Assembly: GCA_050261675.1 (NCBI GenBank)
Contig: JBLNDO010000094.1
Coordinates: 1 to 16,807, forward strand
Direction of reading: 5' to 3'
Length of the DNA stretch: 16,807 nt
DNA from: DASUBN01 sp050261675
GTDB taxonomy: Bacteria; Pseudomonadota; Gammaproteobacteria; Natronospirales; REEB76
Shown here: one piece after another, positions 14,766 through 16,807 of the stretch
Layout of the letters: each line of letters starts with the position of its first letter
How positions within the stretch are numbered: position 1 is the stretch's first letter
Made by a program: the position numbers and the translations under genes
Notes under the pieces: generated by a model
The model's database searches: none
Seen by the model: only the letters and a program-made list of their open reading frames with translations
What the model was told of the DNA's origin: nothing

Positions 14766-14914
14766 GCTTCATCAGCAAGCCTCTGCGGTGCATGGATGCA
14801 CCGCACGCGGACGAAGTCCGGCGGAGTCGCGTACGGGCCTGTACCGGACTCGCCGAGCCTGAAAAATCCTGGGACGGATTTTTCAGACATCTGTTGTGGG
14901 GCGTGGCGGCATGA
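14762..14914 (+). CDS. 50-residue short ORF; probable displaced korB start fused to inserted sequence
   Basis: The ATG overlaps the korA stop by ATGA and has AAGGGAG 7 nt upstream, just as korA itself overlaps its predecessor. Residues 1-7 read MSFISKP, almost the same as MTFISKP at the start of the real KorB 166 bp downstream. The remaining 43 residues, rich in Arg, Glu and Trp, come from a hairpin-filled stretch and match no family I know. The TGA stop is 13 nt before the korB start, so ribosomes finishing here could re-initiate on korB. The two starts are in different frames. I read this as the old korB start cut off by an insertion; whether the peptide has a job of its own is unknown. It could equally be a small leader peptide. 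Confidence 0.45.
   Translation: MSFISKPLRCMDAPHADEVRRSRVRACTGLAEPEKSWDGFFRHLLWGVAA
14783..14905. repeat. Four-hairpin structured element inserted between korA and korB
   Basis: Consecutive inverted repeats fill this stretch. TGCGGTGCAT at 14784-14793 pairs with ATGCACCGCA at 14796-14805 (perfect). CGGAC at 14808-14812 pairs with GTCCG at 14816-14820 around GAA. An imperfect long stem at 14820-14834 pairs with 14841-14854, including GAGTC/GACTC and GTAC/GTAC. CTGAAAAATCC at 14859-14869 pairs with GGATTTTTCAG at 14876-14886 (perfect, 11 bp, 6-nt loop). No T-tract follows the last stem. The arrangement, flanked by two similar copies of the korB start, resembles a small palindromic mobile or dispersed repeat, or a structured mRNA spacer. 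The precise edges are uncertain and no transposase is present. Confidence 0.65.
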
Positions 14915-14917
14915 AAC

Positions 14918-14922
14918 GAGGA
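14918..14922 (+). promoter_or_regulatory. Shine-Dalgarno fixing the korB start
   Basis: GAGGA lies 5 nt before the ATG at 14928. It favours this start over the in-frame ATG at 14796, which would run 44 residues through the hairpin element. Confidence 0.65.
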
Positions 14923-14927
14923 TCCCT

Positions 14928-15983
14928 ATGACCTTTATTAGCAAGCCACGCGTCCCGGTCACCAAGCTGCCCAAGAACGAGCTGGGGCTCACCACCCGCG
15001 AGTACGAAGGGGCCATGTCCACGCTGTGCGCCGGCTGCGGCCACGACTCCATCACCGCCGCCCTGATCCAGGCCTTCTGGGAACTCAACGTGGAGCCCTA
15101 CCGGGTGGTGAAGATGAGCGGCATCGGCTGCTCCTCCAAGACTACGGCGTATTTCCTGGCGGACGCCCACGGCATCAATGCGGTGCACGGGCGCATGCCC
15201 TCGGTCGCCACCGGGGCCAACTCCGCCGAACGCGATCTCCATTACGTGGGCGTGTCCGGGGACGGGGATTCGCTCTCCATCGGGCTCGGCCAGTTCGCCC
15301 ACGCGCTCCGGCGCAACCTCAACATGCTCTACGTCATCGAGAACAACGGGGTCTACGGCCTGACGAAGGGCCAGTTTTCGGCTTCGGCGGACGTGGGCAG
15401 CAAGGCCAAGCGCGGCGAGGTAAACCAGCAGCCGCCCATCGACCCCGTGATCACCGCGCTCTCCCTGGGCGGCAGTTTCGTGGCGCGCAGCTTCTCCGGA
15501 GACAAGGAGCAGCTGGTGCCGCTGCTCAAGGCCGGTATCATGCACCGGGGCTTCGCGCTGGTGGACGTGCTCTCGCCCTGCGTGACCTTCAACGACCACG
15601 AGGACTCGACCAAGAGCTACGCCCACACCCGCCAGTTCTACCACCCGGCGGTGCACGCCGATTTCGTGCCGGCCAAGAAGCCCATCCGTGCCGCCTACGA
15701 CCAGGGGGAGGCCATGCCGGTGGAGCTGCACGACGGCAGCACGGTACTGCTGCGCAAGGTCTCCGACGACTACGACCCGCGCAGCCGCGCCCGGGCCTAC
15801 AGCTACCTGCACGAGCACCAGAAGAAGGGCGAGATCGTGACCGGCCTCTTATATATAGATGAGCACCAGCGGGACATGCACGAGGTGAGCAACACCGTGG
15901 CGGCGCCGCTCCGGGACCTGCCGTATAGCTCCCTGTGCCCGGGCGCCAAGGCGCTGGACGCGATCCAGGACCGCTACCGCTGA
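14928..15983 (+). CDS. korB: 2-oxoacid:ferredoxin oxidoreductase, beta subunit
   Basis: A 351-residue thiamine-diphosphate subunit. CAGCGH with C34 and C37, GIGCS with C68, and SPCVTFN with C218 supply the four ligands expected for its [4Fe-4S] cluster. GDGDSLSIG starting at residue 111 and ENNGVYGLTKGQ at about 138-149 form the thiamine-diphosphate/Mg binding motif (GDG...NN). LLYIDE and the following C-terminal region match the KorB/OorB type. It pairs with the upstream alpha subunit; 2-oxoglutarate is the favoured but unproven substrate. The start at 14928 is supported by GAGGA and by the MTFISKP sequence that is echoed at 14762. In-frame ATG 14796 is rejected. Unlike the other junctions in this operon, korA and korB are separated by 162 nt of unusual sequence. 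The 3' end overlaps the convergent hydrolase gene by 10 bp. Confidence 0.92.
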   Translation: MTFISKPRVPVTKLPKNELGLTTREYEGAMSTLCAGCGHDSITAALIQAFWELNVEPYRVVKMSGIGCSSKTTAYFLADAHGINAVHGRMPSVATGANSAERDLHYVGVSGDGDSLSIGLGQFAHALRRNLNMLYVIENNGVYGLTKGQFSASADVGSKAKRGEVNQQPPIDPVITALSLGGSFVARSFSGDKEQLVPLLKAGIMHRGFALVDVLSPCVTFNDHEDSTKSYAHTRQFYHPAVHADFVPAKKPIRAAYDQGEAMPVELHDGSTVLLRKVSDDYDPRSRARAYSYLHEHQKKGEIVTGLLYIDEHQRDMHEVSNTVAAPLRDLPYSSLCPGAKALDAIQDRYR

Positions 15984-16807
15984 CCTTCCTCCATCGCCGC
16001 CCGCGTGCCCGTGGTGACTGCGCGGCCGGCGAGTTCCTCGGCCCGGGCCATGCGGATCAAGAGGCGGTGGCCGATGGTGAAGTCCCAGTTGAAGCTGTTC
16101 TCGAACACCACCACGGCGGTGTGGTGGGCGCGGTCCATCCCGACATACGCGCTGAACCCGCCGATGAGCCCTTCCTGGTAGTTGATGCGCTCTCCATCCA
16201 CCTGGTCCTGGAACCAGGCGATGCCGGTGGCGCCGAGGGCCTGGGGCACGCGCACCTGGAGGGTGTCGTCCAGCAGCGATGACAAGGGGCTGCCGTCGTC
16301 GCGCATGCAGGCGGCGGCGAAGCTGAGGATGTCTCGCGCGCTCGAATACAAGCCGCCGGTGCTCTTCATCATGTGCGTGAGCTGGAAATCCGGCACCGGT
16401 TGGCCGCGGCGCACGAATAGCGGTTCATCGCCCGAATAGCCGCGAGCCCGCGCGGCGTGACCCGGCAATTGCCCGAGATCGAAGCCCGTCTCCTTCAACT
16501 GTAACGGGCCGGCGATCTTTTCCTGCAGCAATTCCTGCAACGTCTTGCCCGTGCGCTGCTCGATGATGTAGCCGAGCAGGGCATAACCGGTGTTCGAGTA
16601 CAGGGGGTGATCCGTCGGGGACCAGTCGAACTCGTCCAGGTAGTCGAGGATGTAAGACGTATCGTACTGCCGGTAGAAGTCATCGCCGGTGAACTCGTAG
16701 CGGGCGACGCGGAACAGCAGGGAGGGCACCATGGGTTGGCGCGGCATGCCGGAGGTATGGGTGGCGAGCTCGAGCAGGGTGATCTTCTTCGACTCCTCGG
16801 TCATGGG
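15974..16807 (-). CDS. Serine hydrolase of the beta-lactamase/penicillin-binding-protein family, N-terminus missing
   Basis: The frame is open to the window edge, giving 277 residues of the C-terminal part. ITLLELATHTSGMP corresponds to the conserved helix after the active-site serine in class C beta-lactamase-like proteins. LYSNTGYALLGYII carries the Y-S-N catalytic motif, and MKSTGGLYSSARDILSFA is the later conserved block. IGGFSAYVGMDRAHHTAVVVFEN covers the strand where a KTG-like or HxG motif normally sits; I see no clear KTG. The S-x-x-K nucleophile motif must lie beyond 16807. Relatives include esterases, D-aminopeptidases and DD-peptidases; a resistance role is not implied. The ATG at 16802-16804 is probably internal, because codons continue upstream. 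Its TAG stop overlaps the end of korB by 10 bp, convergently. Confidence 0.88.
   Translation of the reverse strand, partial: PMTEESKKITLLELATHTSGMPRQPMVPSLLFRVARYEFTGDDFYRQYDTSYILDYLDEFDWSPTDHPLYSNTGYALLGYIIEQRTGKTLQELLQEKIAGPLQLKETGFDLGQLPGHAARARGYSGDEPLFVRRGQPVPDFQLTHMMKSTGGLYSSARDILSFAAACMRDDGSPLSSLLDDTLQVRVPQALGATGIAWFQDQVDGERINYQEGLIGGFSAYVGMDRAHHTAVVVFENSFNWDFTIGHRLLIRMARAEELAGRAVTTGTRAAMEEGQR

Noticed and set aside
14859..14886. Intrinsic terminator between korA and korB
   Set aside because: The 11-bp stem is strong, but what follows is ACATCTGTTG rather than a T-tract; the A and T runs lie within the stem itself. A terminator here would also cut an obligate two-subunit operon.
14796..14927. 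Upstream in-frame ATG that would extend KorB by 44 residues
   Set aside because: It lacks a Shine-Dalgarno and starts inside a hairpin arm. The 14928 start has GAGGA and the MTFISKP N-terminus echoed at 14762.

Overview
The window is a densely packed, GC-rich chromosomal segment. The lipobox lipoprotein, the exported M13 and M61 zinc peptidases, the Shine-Dalgarno-led genes and the gene content together suggest a high-GC Gammaproteobacterium, perhaps of the Xanthomonadales or a sulfur-oxidiser-like lineage. This taxonomic placement is inference. I see no rRNA, tRNA, CRISPR array, insertion sequence or phage gene.

Layout. (1) Positions 1-2741, plus strand: the tail of an unrecognised gene, an FkbM-type methyltransferase, a ferritin-like/VIT1 membrane protein and a class I SAM methyltransferase, spaced 2-17 nt apart like one operon. 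(2) Positions 2751-6679, minus strand: an Asp-box (BNR) beta-propeller lipoprotein and a periplasmic M13 metallopeptidase. They are separated by a clear intrinsic terminator for the peptidase. (3) Positions 6843-8732, plus strand: an M61 metallopeptidase with a PDZ domain, divergent from the M13 gene. (4) Positions 8740-11022: a CLC anion transporter with two CBS domains (minus) and a divergent MarR regulator (plus). A near-perfect 19-bp operator lies between them. (5) Positions 11155-15983, plus strand: a three-gene redox operon with an FAD/NAD(P) and multi-[4Fe-4S] oxidoreductase followed by the alpha (gamma-alpha fusion) and beta subunits of a 2-oxoacid:ferredoxin oxidoreductase. (6) Positions 15974-16807, minus strand: a serine hydrolase of the beta-lactamase/PBP family, cut by the window edge and overlapping the 3' end of korB by 10 bp.

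How the genes work together. The operon in region 5 looks like a self-contained 2-oxoacid oxidising or carboxylating module. KorAB would perform thiamine-dependent CoA-acylation of a 2-oxoacid, and the first gene supplies both the ferredoxin-like clusters (a delta-subunit role) and a GltD-like flavin/NAD(P) site to exchange the electrons with the pyridine-nucleotide pool. In region 4 the MarR protein probably represses both itself and the CLC transporter from the shared operator. In regions 2 and 3 two unrelated exported zinc peptidases sit head to head.

The most unusual stretch is 14762-14927, between korA and korB. It carries four consecutive hairpins and a 50-codon ORF that overlaps the korA stop by ATGA. 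That ORF begins with a second copy of the KorB N-terminus (MSFISKP against MTFISKP). It looks like an old insertion or duplication into the korB start, after which korB restarted downstream in another frame, with the short ORF possibly still relaying translation.
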